Position numbers and translations under genes: made by a program
The notes under the pieces: model-generated
Told to the model about the DNA's origin: nothing
Seen by the model: the letters and a program-made list of their open reading frames with translations, nothing else
Databases searched by the model: none
Shown: piece after piece, positions 12,801 through 27,415 of the stretch
Layout of the letters: the number at the start of each line of letters is the position of its first letter
Numbering within the stretch: the stretch's first letter is position 1
Assembly: GCA_900312665.1 (NCBI GenBank)
Contig: ONZQ02000009.1
Coordinates: 666,420-730,419, forward strand
DNA: 64,000 bases
Reading direction: 5' to 3'
From: Cephalotrichum gorgonifer
Taxonomy: Eukaryota; Ascomycota; Sordariomycetes; Microascales; Microascaceae

Positions 12801-15800
12801 TCATACAAACATCCATACACACTCATGCGTGCCCCACCACGGGTACAAGCATAGGAAGAAAGATGAAGAGTGGGTTAGAGTCGTAAACCCCACTCCAAGA
12901 CGACGTCGTAAAACCTCCAGGGTTGCAATCACAACGGGTGATGGACAAGTCGGAATTCTCCTTAACCCCACAAACTGGCTGTCCCCCCGGCCGCTGTGGG
13001 CAAACGCCCAGGAGGGTCACCCGCTGCGCCTCCCTCCTGCGCTTCCAGGCCGTTGCCAAGGGGTCTCTGCTCCCCTTTTGTAAACGCCTGCATGGGAAAG
13101 CGGGGAAGAGAGCGTCGCTGGACGAATCACCGTCCGCAGCTCAGCACCCGCTCCACCCCACAAAAAGTGGACCTTTCGTTTTCGCTCGTCGGGCAGGTGA
13201 AGGGATCAGGGGTGGGAAGAGAGAGGAGGGTCAGGTTCTTAGGAAAGATTGAAACCTCCAACGGGGCAAGCTTCTCGGCGGCGACCCGTCGAACTTCACC
13301 AGACGGAGCTAAGGTAGGGAGGGGTAGAGACTCTGCTCGTTTCTACTCGTCCACTTGTACCAATCCATTGATCGATGGACGGGAGAGGGAGACGATGCAT
13401 GAGGGAAGGGTCCTGGTGCAGGATGCAGGATGCAGGTGCAGATTGCAGCGTTGTTTCTCGTTCTCGGAAGGTGTGTGAGGAATTGGACCCGGCCAAGCGA
13501 GGCATAATTGGTGTCGTTCTCCGAATGCTTGCTTGCACATGGTGCACTTGTATTTGTATGGGTGGGGCCCTCTCGGAGCAAGGGAGTTGGGGCGTGGTGG
13601 CCTCCTGTTGGTCCCTGCCGCAGGCTTCGCAATTGGATACTCTCTCGTGCAAGAGGACGGGAGCCAAGTGGACGGGAGCCAAGTGTCCTTCCTCTCTATG
13701 GTCCCATGCCGGGTGATATGGCGCGCCAGTCGAGGACCCCCACATACGAGTAGAAACAACACCCAAGCCAAACAAGACAAGACTCTGGCTAATGATACCC
13801 ATCTGACGAGTGCGGACACGGCCCAGCGGCCGACCGAGAATGACGGACATACTCGTACGAGGACGACATTCTCCCACGGAATGCTCCGTGTCGTATATTG
13901 GCTCGTACATTGCACGAGTACTCCCACGGGAAACGGGGATAACACCCCCCACCGAGACATGCAGTTCCATCGAGGCAACCGCGGGTATCGCCCAAAATCC
14001 GGTGGAGCCAAGCTTCTTCGTAAAGTACTCGTACTCGTACTCGTGCATCTCCGACGCAGGCCCTGCCCCCACACCCTGCTACCTTCTACCACCCCCAATT
14101 GTCCGCCAGCAGCAGAAGTGAGGTGGAGGAGTAGCTTGTTGCCGGCGATTGGGGATACCAGTGCAAGTACGATACGAACAGCCCAGATTGTGGACCCCCC
14201 CCCCTCCCCGCGACCTTTGCAAGGGGGGACATGCCACACCAACGCTACTGGACTTCGTTTCGAGCTAGCAGCAACCCCCATGCCTGCCCCCCTGTTCGGG
14301 TATCCATTTTCCCCTTTTGCTGTGGATCATACCCCAGATAAGGGTTTAAAACGGTCGCTGGCCAATTGGAGGGCCTCCTGGCCGCGCCCCAAGCCGAAAA
14401 GTAGATCAGTAACCTCTTAGGGGGATGCGTCTCGAGGTTTGAGAATGCGATGGGCGGCTGTTGCTTCAGCTTCATATAGTACTCTATCCCTACAGGGTCG
14501 AATGATAATATCAAATCTCGCCATCTTGGGGTAATATATTCGCGCAAAATAGGGAAGCGAGGGATTGAAGCGCGGTAAAGGCAAGGGGTGGGAGGTTAGG
14601 TACATAGGTGAACGAAGAAAAAAGGCCCCATCATTCCATAGCTCCCGACACAGTTATTCAAGCGGGAGCAAAGTTCCCATAATATTTTGCCGCCATTGGG
14701 AAGATTGAATGAGGGTAGGAAAGGAAACGGGCTCTGGTGCCGTTCTTTCGGCTTGTCGCACAGCATGGAACGAATACAGCTTGTGCTGGGAGCGCCCCCT
14801 CCCCGCTTTGGGAAGATTACGACTTGCGCCGAGACACTTCTAGATGCCGGCTATCGACGGGGAGTTTCTACGACTACTACAATGATAGCGGAACGATCGG
14901 CGACCATTGCGGGCGCGGGGAAAGATATCAGTTGCCTCATCAGCTTGATAAGGGTGGGATGCACTTACGGGTATTTTGAGGATGAATTTCTTCTCCCCGA
15001 CGACGACAGGATGACAGATGACAAATGACAAATGACAGAGCACTGCAACGGGAACAGGGGAACGAACTGATTTCAAATGTTCGGCAGTGGTAGCAATCAG
15101 TTGTGCCAGTGATGCTCCATAGTAGCTAGTACTACAAATAGTGGGGAAAGGAGCCCATTGGAGTTCCCTAGCTGAACTTGGGCTGGTGGCCATAATCATA
15201 ATCGTCATCAGCGACGCTAGGGCAGGAGGAATTCGCGATTCGGACTGGGATAGGAAAGGTGCTCCGGGAAGCCCACTGCGGGAAGGGACGAGGGTGGGTC
15301 CACTGGGCTCCACTGCTCCATGCCAGGGCTCCACCATTAATGGGCTTCTGTCATTCCCCTGTCCCCCCCCCCTGTTTCCCCCCATGTAGGGATAGCGAGT
15401 TTCTCGCATATTCTTGACTCGCCCCGCCGTCTACTGTCCGCCGTCTGTCGTCCCCAGAGACCGAAGAGGGGGTGATGATATTAGTAGTGTACTCCTCCCT
15501 CTTTTACCAGGGTTCTTCGAATTAGATGAATCCTGGGTGGGGGCGGGCGGGCGCATCGCATGCCGAGATCAAATAGAGCCAAGTGCCAAAGGAGGCATGA
15601 CCCCCAAATTCTGGACGCCGTTTTATGGGTTCCCCACCTCTAATCCGCAGCAATCAGTTTTTTTTTATTTCGGGGGGGGGGAGAGCCAGAGGTACAAGTA
15701 CGGGTTTGAAGCTCAATCTGAAAGCCCTCCGCGCAAGGTGGGTCATCTGTCCGTCCAGAGCTCCCCACCCTCAAATCCAAGAGCTTTTAATATGTCTTGC

Positions 15801-18800
15801 CGTGTAATCAAAGTATGGAACCGGTACGGTCCTAATGCTTGTCTACTTGTCTATCGTTGGCGATTTTTCTCCGTAAAGTGCGTGCGAGCAATATTTGCGC
15901 TCGTATAGAGAGCAAGACTTGGTTCCGTCTGTCCCACGATTGCCGCCTTTTCCCACTTTTTGGTTCCCCCCCCCCCCCCACGTAGCTTCCTTGTATTGGA
16001 GATGTCAGGGGGCTAAATGAGCTCTGGTACGGGACGATGCAACGGCCGGTGCGAGCGTGCATGAGATGATGGGTCGATAATGGGCGAGAGATGTTTGGTG
16101 TTCGGCCGCGACCCCACGCTTGATATCGGTGTCTCTGGCCTATTTCCATGGCGCCCGTGTCATGGTCCCCCTGAGGATTGAGCACCACCAGGGGTAAGAT
16201 GCACGCAGCAGCCCGCATGAGCTCCCTTCTCGGCAGCCGGGGAGCCCGCTCTGAGGTGGGGCAGAGAGCGCAGGGGGGAAGGTGGTGTGTACTCGTAGCA
16301 TCGTAGGGTGGTGGTCATGGGCTTTGCTCGGAGTGAGGTGGGATGGCTGGATGGCGCATCTCAGAGACAGGTAAGGGCAGGTGACCCAACTTTTGCCCGT
16401 GATAGTACTTCGGCTCAAGAGTGCCATACCACCACACCCTGACGCAGTTGGCGCGCTACCCGGCAGACACGACGTTGAACGGAGGAGGCGTTGTTGTCTC
16501 ATCAAATTGTCTCTCCTCGGATTGCCAACTTGCTCCTGGGAAGCACTCATCCTCATTGGTGTGAGGCGTGGGTGTGTCCTTCTATTTTGGTACCCGCGTA
16601 AAGTGGGGCCAACTGACTCTCCTGCAAGACATGATGGGTTTTTTTTCTCGTCTCCAGTGACCCACAGTGTGGGGCCAATGGCATTCCATGCGGGGGGGGG
16701 CCTGTCGACCATCCGAAAATGAACAGGAGGAGAGGTTGAGATGAACGAACCTCGCCAGCAGAAGAGGCAACTCTGGTTGGTGGTTGAGGACCTCCAACTT
16801 TCCGAGCAATAAAATGAAGCGACTGAATGTTAGCCTAGTATTTCAATATTTGTAACTATTAATGGCCTCCAACTTCCAAGTAATAAAGGTAGTATCATCC
16901 ATCATACGAGTAAAACAGGGCGGACTACGGGTACTACTAGTCCGTAGCACTCCCTCCCACGCGCTCCTGGCGACTGAGACCACGCTACAGGCCGTACTAC
17001 ACCCGTCCTCGTGAACTGACTCTTCCGCCCTCTCGCGTAGACGGTATAGTCCCGCTCCCTCCCTTCCAGAACACACTAAACCATTCGACCTCGGTGCTTT
17101 TCGTTTCTTTTCTTCTTTGTTTCATCCAGCTCGTATAATGTCGACGCTAGTCCCCGCCTACCCCTAAAACCCCTTCGAAAAAGCAGTTCTGAGGTAGGTG
17201 TGGTAGACGACGAGCCCCCCGTTTACTTGCACATGAGCCGTTCGCTCTCTGTCTCACGAGGATGGTGACCTTGCTGACAGGCACACTGTCTGTACTACAT
17301 TCATTCAATCTATCGAAGTTTCCTTACTAGCACTTTCCTTTTTCGGGAAATGGGGGTGGTGGACAACCTGGGGCTTCAGCTGGAGGTATGCCCAGACCCA
17401 CCGTAACCGCAACTGCAGCTGCGCAACGCAAGCCACCAAGATGAACCTCATCCCTCCCCCTTCCCCCCCTCCACACGAGTACATTCAAGCGAGGAAGCGT
17501 TCGGTTCAGCTGCATGCAACATGTCTGGTGAATAGCTAGTTGCCTCTGAGTGCAACCCCGGGCCTTGAATTATCTTCTTTCTCTTGTCGATACTCTCATG
17601 GGAGGCTCTTGAGGTTATTAGCCCTCCGGGATTGGTCACAAGTCCGATCAAGCAATATTGCTCCATTGCCCCCCTCTTCACTGCTTCTCGCTTCCAGTTC
17701 GAGCAATAGTCATAGTCTTGACGTTGCTTCTACTCGTAGCACAGGATGTGAGAGGAGGCTGGACATGCCGGGAGCCGACCGGCCGACCCCATTTTTTTTT
17801 CCTTCTAAGAAAAAAGCAAACAACACCAATTATGTGGCCGCCCCTTCATCTTGCATTTTACTTCTCTCCACACGTGCTAGGGGTGATCTAGAAGGCAATG
17901 TAGGGTAGCTACACCCCTTTCTTGCTTGCTTCTTCCGTGAAAGATGAAAAGTGAATAATATCAATCTGGACCTTCTCCCTCCCCTGCATATCGGTCCTTT
18001 CTCTCCGCGCATGTTGGGGAGAGCGATCTAGAAGATTGGGGGCCGACGGGGGCCGAGAGGAGAACCGGTGCCCTTTCTTTGCTTGTTCCTCCTCGGCTGT
18101 TCGGAGGCAAGGTAGAGAGGGATGTGACGAGTAAGTTTAAGCTTTGAGCTCTAAGTTTTAGTCGCCGGGTGGGTCGGAGGGACGATGTTCTGACTGACAA
18201 CGGTTTTCCTGTCTAGAGCCAAACTTAAAGTCGGTGGCGGGATGCTCAACCAGCCCATTCCCATGCGACGCGACGTACGACTCGTACGAGTATGTCGTAG
18301 ACAAACAAATAAAGTCGAGGCTAATACAGAGTATCCGGCGTGCCTTGCCGGTGCTAGCACGCAATAGCCCGCGCCCCCCAACCAGAGTTCCGGTCCGGCA
18401 AGGCAAAATTGTCCAGTGTTCCCCCGGCGTGCCGGTCGGCCTGCTCATGCCAACGGCAAGGAGCCTCGGTTCTTCAGGCTGTCCGGTGGCGTCCCGTCCT
18501 GCGCCCGCCCTCACTCGTCAGACACGACTAATACCCCATCTTACGAGGCCGGCCGTAGTACGTACTCGCGCTTCGGTTGAGGCTGGCTGGATGAGAGAGG
18601 GCGAGGGCACATTTGTGCCTCCCCGCTGGTCACCCACCGAAACAAGGCGATCAATCGACGTGTTTTCCTGGCACCCCCTGCTTGCAAGCGAATACGGGAG
18701 GTGAGAGGGCACGGGGAGGGCTGAGGTGCGGCCTGGACAGTGGTATGCGTGGTGTGGTGTGGTATGGTGTGGTGTGCGAATGGGGAAGGTACACAAGTAT

Positions 18801-18849
18801 TGGGGGTTATACACACACCCCGTCCGTCATCCCCTGGAACCCTTGCGCC

Positions 18850-18852
<3 letters not shown>

Positions 18853-18885
<33 letters not shown>

Positions 18886-18896
18886 AAAACGATCGC
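18853..18896. repeat. (GA)n microsatellite, left of gap
   Basis: A GA dinucleotide run (18853-18882) is followed by an A-rich stretch and CGATCGC (18890-18896), directly abutting an N gap. The same order recurs on the other side of the gap. Confidence 0.9.
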
Positions 18897-18916
18897 NNNN
18901 NNNNNNNNNNNNNNNN
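18897..18916. other. assembly gap (20 N) inside duplicated (GA)n sequence
   Basis: Twenty N bases separate two copies of the same order of elements: a GA run, an A tract, then CGATCGC. This is what two overlapping but unmerged contig ends would look like. Confidence 0.9.
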
Positions 18917-18955
<39 letters not shown>

Positions 18956-18965
18956 AAACGATCGC
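18917..18965. repeat. (AG)n microsatellite, right of gap
   Basis: An AG run (18917-18950) is followed by an A8 tract and CGATCGC (18959-18965). It copies the element left of the gap and differs mainly in repeat number and A-tract length. Confidence 0.9.
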
Positions 18966-21900
18966 GGCCCTGATGGTGGGCCGATCCTCACCAAAACGAA
19001 CATATTTTTCTCCATTACCCTCCTTCCAAGTACCTGCCTACCTCTATCCCCGTGTGGAAGACAAGGTACCTCGGGGCGATGTATTCGCTGTGGCTTGGCC
19101 ACCTGGGCGTAGCTTCATACCCCTACCCTCCCTCCCTCACACTAGCGTTACGCCCAGCGCGCAACCTTCTTTTTCCTTCTCCTTGTCTCTCTGGGGGTAG
19201 GCCCCCCCGCGTTCTGATTCGCCTGCTGCTCCTCAATACCCTGTTCAAGATATGCGCTTTCAGTTTGGGCGACCTGAGAGTGAGATTATTTACAGGGGAG
19301 GGCAGGCGGCTTTCCAGGTGAGACATTATTACTGTACTATTTTTTTCGACGCAACTTGGTGGGTAGCATGAGAAAAAATTGATCGGGATTTTTTTTTGGA
19401 GCATGACCTAGTGACCGAGATGGGAGGGGGGATCGTGATTGGCGTTTTCGGACTTATGAATGAGGAACAACGGGCCAATTTGCGACGAAAGTGCAAATGG
19501 CAAAAGGGGCACATTTGTGGCGAGCTTGAAGTCGGGGTCGGCGGTTCGTGGCCTTTTCCATCCTGGTCCATACCTGTACTCCGTCCTCGTACTTGTATAC
19601 TCGTCGATCGACGGCATGCTGAGAGATTGATTTTGCTCGCTTATAGCCTACCACACAGTTCTCTTCGAGGTAACTCCGGATGTCGTATCTTCAGCAAGCA
19701 TGAGGCAACCAGGGACAAAGAAAGGGGGGGTGCAACGGCGGGATCTTGTCTCTCTCACCTCAAATACGAAAGGGCAGGGGAGGACCCTGCGGTTTCAAAG
19801 CCCGGACCTGCCGTCGCCGTGGAGGGTGTGTGTTGAGGCTCTCCCTCCCTCCCGGAGGGCACGGGATGGTATGTACATACGAATGTTCTCGGCCGCAAGC
19901 ACGGACGGCGAAGATCTCACATATTTTTCACCGGTGGGGACGACCCTGCATCGTCCACAAAATAAAGCATCACCAGTATACGGGTAATATAACATTCTCG
20001 GTTTGCGTTGTGTTTACGACTACTCGTAGATTGAATTGTAGAAAGGAGAGGGGGAGACAGAGGGCCATACTCTCGTTCTTGTTTCCGCTGATGGGAAAAG
20101 GGGATTTTGGATTCAACGGGGCCAGTAGAACATCTGGCTTGGACATATGTCGTACACAAGCAACACAGTTGAGGCTGAGGGATTCATTCACCTTGATCTC
20201 CATTACTCTCACAGGCGATTGCAGCGTACAAATACAAGTATTCGCAATCTCTGAAGCTCCTTGCAGGCCGCCCGGCGCGCCCGGCCTATACAAGCATCTC
20301 GTCTCGTTTCAACGGGGCAAGCGAGCTGCAAGAATGCACACTCTCGGAGAGAAAGAGAGCCTGCAGTTGAGGCGTGACGCCCGCAAAAGGAGAAGAGCCG
20401 GGGGGGGGGGTTACCACATAGACATAGGACAGGCAATACAAGTGCAAGTACTTGTAGTACTCGTCTGTCCCCCCAGCCCCCCTGGTCAGCCCAGGACCCC
20501 GCCGTCGATGCAACGAAGGAGTTCCTGCAAAGGCAGCCAAAAACTGCAGCCTGCAGCCGTCTTCACTCAGCCGTCCGTTAGCGCTGCTTGTTGTGGCCTA
20601 GCCTGGTTGCGGCCTTGGTGGGTCCATGCCGGGGGAGAGCGCAAGCATTCCATACCCTTGTATTACCTACTTTCATACCTGGCAAGAGCATTCTGTATGG
20701 TAGAGTGGAGGGTTCTGATTGGCCCAGGGTCCATCCATGGTTCCCAATTGCCGTGGAGGGCTGGCGAATGGGGAGAAATGCGGCGCTTGCTGATTGCCTT
20801 GAAAGTTTCACAAGATGCGAAATGTCATCGTACAAGTAAGCTGACTGTGGAGCGTCCTGAGAATCCTTCTTGAAGTGTCACCCCGTTGGGCGAACGGGTG
20901 GCAGGAGCCGACGAGGCCTGCCTCTGTCTGCACCAGCTTACTGGTATACATGTAGTACAGACATGACCTGCGGCTCACAAGCACACACCGTGATACGGAT
21001 AAGAGTGCGGGAAACTGAGACAGGAATTCCTAGGTCGTTTCTCACGGCCCCAGGGTCCATTTCCAGGCCACACCTTGATTGCTTCTTCCTTCTCGATCCT
21101 CATTCAAGAGGCCATCAAGGGGGGCCGGGTGTGTCCCGAGTACGAGTATGTACTCATATGCGAGTACTTCCTTATCTGTATATTACGAACATTGGATCCG
21201 TTTGTCTCGCCTCGCACGTAGGGTAGCATGAAGACGCCCTGGACTCTTCTTCTGTCCGAGGCCTCAACCCCTAGGTCGCGCCGCGTCTGTATTTTTTCCC
21301 CTTTTCGTTTTGTGTGCCCCCTTCTCAAGACGGCCTAGGCGGCACGGAAACGCTGGTTCTCCAACGCAGGTACGGGACGATCATATCGGCCCATTGACGC
21401 GCACTACTACAGACTATAGTATTCATCGGCGTAATAATATAACCAGCCCGCCCCTTTTATTACCGTGGCCTCGGTCGTGGACGGGCGGGAGACCGTGAGC
21501 GGCAAGCAAAGTCCACACCGGCCCCAAGCGTCATGTAGCGCCCGGGTGACGCCGAACCAGGGTAAGTGAGCTGCTTTGAATCTTGGTCTTCTCTTGAGCC
21601 CTCGATACGCGTACAAGTGCGAATAGAAGTGCTCGCACACCGTGCTACGATTATGCATGCGCGAACCGCCTGTAGCCCCAAGCAAAATACCCTGGACGGG
21701 GGATGGTCGATTCTTTCGAGCACTTTGCATATTACGGAGGATGAGGACATGGATGAGTAGGTAGAGTTGTGTTGTCCTCCTTGTTTGTGCAAGGATATGA
21801 GAGGATACCCGCATTTAATCTCCCCCCTTGCCGAAACTGCGACTGCAAATCTTTCGCCAGGGCTACTTGTAGGCTCGCAACCGTGCGTGCTATTCTTACG

Positions 21901-24900
21901 CCACGCTAGTCTGGGGGGGTTCGATCCTCTTGTAGTACCTCCCCCGCATTTTTATTTTCAGGGGGGAGGGGGGTATTATGAAGTGGTATTCCCTTGTCGG
22001 CAGGGTGAACGTCCTGCCCCTGCCCTGGTCTTCGGGCAGAGTGGTCTGGGGGATCGTGCTGGCTTTGCTTTTTCTTCTTTCCTTTGTGATGGTCCACACC
22101 CCCAATTGCCCTTTCCAGCGACCGACATGATGTTTTGTGCATGCAGGAAGAACAACGCTGTCGGTACAGTAAATATTGCTTCTTGAGGGAAATTGGGACC
22201 AGGCAAGCCAGGGAGCGATGTTTAAAAACACGCACTTACAAGTATACAAGTATCGCGGGAATTACTGTTTTCGGAGATACGCTACCATCGTAGTTGTGCT
22301 CTGTGCGTTTTTTTTGTGCTACCAGTACAAGTACGAGAGTGCTGACAGCGTCGTCGGAGACAGGCTTAAGGCTGGCTGGCTATTAAGAGGAAGGGGGGGG
22401 GAGAGTTTCTTTGGTTAGTTTTATTGGTTTAGTTTTGCCTGCTCGACGCCTGGTTCCACGGGAATAGAGGCGTGCGTGCATGGTTTTAGTACCTCACAAA
22501 AGCTTGTGATCCTCGTTGATAATGGGAAAAGGGAGTGAGGGTGGGAGTCCAGGTGCACAGGGGGTTGTCTTCAGGAGTAGAAGATCTCGTTCTCGCCCTG
22601 GGGCGCCACAGCAAACTGAATTCCATGGGCACTGGGCGAGAGAGGAGGCTCCGGCCATGATACAAAACACTTTTCGACTGCGGCGATCGAATCGACGCAG
22701 GAATCTCACGGCCCCAATCCGCTACTCATGGGCCGGGGGGGACGGGACTAGGAACGGCCGAGGACTGGGAGACTGGGATCCTGCTGGTCCTTGCGTCCCT
22801 TGTATACCCCGAGGGTCTCCACTCCGGCCGTTCCCTCGTTGCAGCAGGCGCCCTGTGTAACCGGGCTTGGCGTCCACAACACGGTCCATGGCCCACCCCA
22901 TCCCAGCAAGAAGCGACGTGCCGTTGGCAATGTCGTACTCGTTGGCTACTACGAATTAGGGGGTCGTGACCGTCTTTACTCCCAGCGTTATTCTGAGTAG
23001 GTCTCATGGACACCGAGAGACGCGGAAAAAGTGAGGAGAGCCGGGCTAGATTCTATAAGTAGGCCTGCTGCGAGAAGTCAAGAACATTCCCAATCCGTCC
23101 AAGCGCGTGTGGGGTATGCACACGAATTATTACTACGTACTCGTTTACTAATACGGGAGGAAGGAAAAGAAGGAATGTGGGGGCAGCGGTTTTGAGGGGA
23201 TTAAAAAGCGCCCGATGACACATGGCCCCACTCACGACGTTGGAGGCACTCCAGTCTAGAGGACTTCTTGGACCCCTGTTCCTTCTCTTTGACGTGTCTT
23301 CAGTAGCTCGAGGGAGGGAGGTGTACACACATGTGCAAGTGCAAGCGCAAGGTTTAGATCACTCGTACGAGTACGTAAGATTTGAGTATAGGAAGGTACA
23401 AATATTCTTCTCACTTGGGGGTGGGCAATAAAAACGAGACTCCTACGGCAGAGAAGAAGTGGAGATGGAGAGTACGGCCTAAAGAAAAAGGCAAGGAGAA
23501 TGCCTGTGCATGTGGAGGCCTCGTGGCCGGGAGGGAATGGATGCGGGGTGGATATAGTACTACCTGCAGGATGTAGTATCTTACGAGTAGTCCGTAGCTC
23601 TATTCGGGGGCTGTACTCACGTGCACACTCGTCCTGTCTGTCGTCTGTACGCCTTACTTGTTCGAGCACATGAAAAAGGGAAGAAGGGGAGGGGGGGAAG
23701 GGGGGGTTGGCACCTCCTTGTTTGGGGCAGCAAACGAGTACGAGGATGGAAGCTCTTCTGCCTCCCGCCTCTGCCCCGCCTCCCTCGCGACGGCGCCTCG
23801 ATGATGTGGGTAGAACTCCTAGAAGCGAGCCAAGACCGGCGGCTGGCGATGATACCGAGCCATTACTTTCGGCGGAACAAGCCCGCGCCAGGGGGTTAGG
23901 ACTACACTCCTCGTATGTGTCCGGAGTAATAGAGAGTGGGGAGTGGGGAGGGCAATTTTAGATCCCCAAGACCTTTTTTTGTTCTTTCCCCACACGAACG
24001 GCTGACTGGGATCCACAATCAAGCGCCAATCTCGCTCCTGTCTCAAAAGGCCTATGAGTAGTTTCGGGGTGTGGGTAACTCGAAAAAAAGGAAGAAGAGA
24101 AAAACCAAGTATTGATTCTTGTACGTACTTACGAGTAGTCCCCGCCCGTGGGATAAACGATAACCGTTCTAGCCGCCGAACTCCTCGTCCTATTGAACTA
24201 AGCCCCTCAAGTTCCTGGTGTGACGTACTAACGGCGGTCATCTGCATCTCTTAGCCTCCCCCTTCCGGGCCAAGGAATCTTGTTCACTCTCCGCAAAGAA
24301 GGTTAGCTAGGACAGGCCAGGCCAAGACGGGTAAAATGTTGTGGGGGAACGCATTATTAACAGGTTTCGAGGGAGGGAAGGAAGGGGGCTTCTTTTCTTG
24401 GTTTCAAACCTTCACGCCATCATCTTTCCCAATGCGTCCAAAATCCGGGGTATGCAGGGTGACCCCTCAAATACCATGGATGCCCCCGGGGCCCTGGAAT
24501 AACCACCCCCGCCCTCCCCACTAGAACTGGGTCTAGCGCAGTGGGATTCGTGGAGCATTGTTTATTGGGGAGAATTCATTTCGGGGGGAGGGGATGGCGA
24601 TCCTCGGAGGAAATTAATGGCGTAAAGGGACTGGGGCGGGGAAACCGGAGAGGTTGAAACACAAGCGTCGCTGCTCGTGATCTCCCCATAGCCACCAAGA
24701 TTCCGTGACGACGATCCAGAGAGAAAAGGGGGGCCCTCAGATACCTAGTAAACACCCGAGGGATCGTACATGGCCACAATGAGCCCCGAGGAGAAGTCCG
24801 GCGACGGATCCACTATGCAATTACACGGACCCTCAACTTGTGCCTGGACTGGGTATCAGTCGTCACGGCACCCCGCATATTGGGACCGCATATTACTCCA

Positions 24901-27415
24901 TCTTCCATCGTCCATCCTACGTCGTTCCCCAGCTTTTCTCCGTCCGCATACCCCCCCCAGTCACGGGGAGCGGCTAACCCTTTCCGCCTAGTCTTGCCTC
25001 GCCCACGAGAACGCCGGTGGCATCACACATGCAGGCAGCCCTCCGCTCCCATCCTCTTTGGGATCAGGTGCATTGAATTCCCCTCCTCTGTCCTCCCTTC
25101 CCGATCCATAGGGTCCCGGCATCTCGAGTGTGACGCCTACCTAATTGCCAAGCGCCACGGGCTTCCTGGAGTCCCGGACTTATGCATCCATCCTTTCCGT
25201 GTCCCAGGATCTGCTTGCTTCCCCTGCCTGCCTGCCTGCCTGCCGCACAGATCAAGCAAGGGAGAGACATGAGCAAGGGATCAGCTTCAGTTTGTGATTG
25301 GGCTTGGGCTCATCGCCAGCAGTCTGGAAAGGGAGAAATCCTCTCCCCCATGCTCCCCAGGAACATAAGTCGTCGAGTTGTGGGCCCCTTTTCCCAGTAT
25401 GTGGCTGCCGGATCATAACTACCCAATCATCCGGTTGGGAATGAGGTGCTGAAGTGTCCTCTCTCCCCATCCTGTTTGGGAAAGTTGAGGGTCTCGTGGC
25501 CTCCTGGCCAAGGGAAAGTATTGTCACACAGGAGCGGCGGCATGCGGTGAGTGGAGAGAGTGTGTCCTTGCCGCATTCACCTATCTCCGGAGGGTGAGAA
25601 GGGGTTCTGCATTGTCGCCACAAGCCGTGCAGTCACTCATCCCCCAACCCCCCTTGCTGGCGAAGATACTGCCTAATAGACCCAAGAGCTAGGAAAAAGG
25701 AAGAGGGGGGAGGGGGGGCGTCTGCTCCAGGTTTCGCGAGATTCTCCCGTATCTGAACACTCCCCACCACCATGCCCTCAAGCTCTGAGTGTGGCAACTT
25801 CTTGCGTAACACTCGGTAAGGGAAACCAACAGGTTGGTCACACAGACTTGCACACACATACACCGAAGAGGCGTTCGGGGAGCGAGCTCCAAAGGTTCGG
25901 GAAGGGCAAGTCCTTCCTCCATGAATACTGCCGGGCTGGAACGGTTGCGGCTGCAGTTGGGGGCCCTCGGCGGTATCTAATGCAATGACGAGAGGGGATC
26001 AGGCACACCTTTGTAGGTATCCCAGCGTTCCTGGGATGGTGGGCGACTAGAACCCCGCCGGGGGGGGACCGAGCCAGCCAAATAATCGAAAGCGAAAAAA
26101 CAGGATTATGGCATGCAGCTGGCGGGCGTGGCGCCCGCCTCTGTAAAGTGGAAACATTCTCATCACATCCCAGCCTAGGACCAGGGGCCAGGGGATGGAA
26201 TCCCGGAGGCGAGGAGCTGGGAAGGGAGAGAGTCAGTCCATGCCTGGAACTCTCTTCTTGGAAACACTCCCGGAAGGGATAGAAACGGGGGGCGGGAGGG
26301 GGGGAAGGGCGGGCGCCGGCTTACATCAAGGATAGTACATACGAGCCCCGTTCCCATAGCCCCGGGATGCCCTAATTCGGTGAGATGGGAACACCCGTGA
26401 GGGCGGGAGAGTGCGTGCTCCCCGATCAACCTCCCGGCGCTTGGGTTTGTTTGCTACAACCTTTTCTTTACTGGTAGAAGTATCATTTCCTTGCAAGCCA
26501 TCATGATCCCTAACCAGCGCAGGTAGGCTGATCCGTGATGTATGTTTGCTAGGGCGGGCATGGGACAAGTTTGCAACGGCTTTCTTTCCGCCCAGCAGGG
26601 GGTGTTCCGAACAGGGTCTGGAACCGGCTTGGCTGACGCTGTTGAGCTGAGAGTAAATCAGAGGGCCTTTACCGAGAGGCGCTTTCTCCCTCGTATTAGT
26701 AGTGCCGCCTTCTGGATGAATCCCCGTTCCTTTAAACTCACTCACCTTGATGGATTCGCATCATACCCCGTCTTCTGAAGCAAACTGAGGCCTCCGGGGG
26801 TTCCTTCTGTCGGGCACGCATCACCCGGGGATTAGCGAGGACATCCAGGTCCGGAAGCTCTGGGGAACCCCCTCCAATTGATTGTACTAACTACAAGGCG
26901 ATAAAGGAACGTTGCCGGATGTGGAGAGGTGGATGTCGGGAGGTTTCACACCTCGCAAGCTTATTTCGATATGACATTTTACTCCCATGGGGCAGCAGAC
27001 GGGGGACTCTCCATGCAAACCTCGCGACTCTACTCCGTCTCCTTAAACCCATCTTGTTGTAACCGCGGCCCCAATACCTGAACAACTCCGCCGGCCGGTC
27101 CCCTAATATGTGCGATGTGCCATCGACGCAAAACTGAGGGGGCCCTATGCTTGCAAGATGTCTGTCTCGCTTAACTTGGCTTGGCGTGTCCCAAGGAGGG
27201 GAGTTCAATGCCTGGTACAAAGCAAAGTAGTCTCTATCCGGGTTGTTTTCCAAGTCTCTCTAGCTGAGGCGTTCCATGTACTTTTGCGGCTTTGCTAACC
27301 GATCGTCTGGGTGGTAGCCCTCCATTCATCACTGCTGGTGTTTTCTGTTATCCTGTCTCGATCGTTGCGGGCATCTGAGGAGGGCCCGCACCTGTAGTAG
27401 GACATGTGAGACACT

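Noticed and set aside
13343..14420. Overlapping 258- to 312-codon frames on both strands
   Set aside because: Mutually antisense, no motifs, and the repeats (GTACTC units) explain the low stop density. Likely chance.
6597..15980. Scattered runs of 9 to 14 G or C
   Set aside because: Common homopolymer tracts; length is prone to sequencing error and no structural pattern links them.
16800..16890. Imperfect direct repeat of CCTCCAACTT...AATAAA
   Set aside because: Only a short partial match with several differences; not enough to call an element.
19746..20873. 375-codon open frame on the plus strand in the desert
   Set aside because: No domain, Arg/Gly/Pro-rich composition with scattered cysteines, no good start context, and other frames are open on the same DNA. 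Long for chance, but unsupported.
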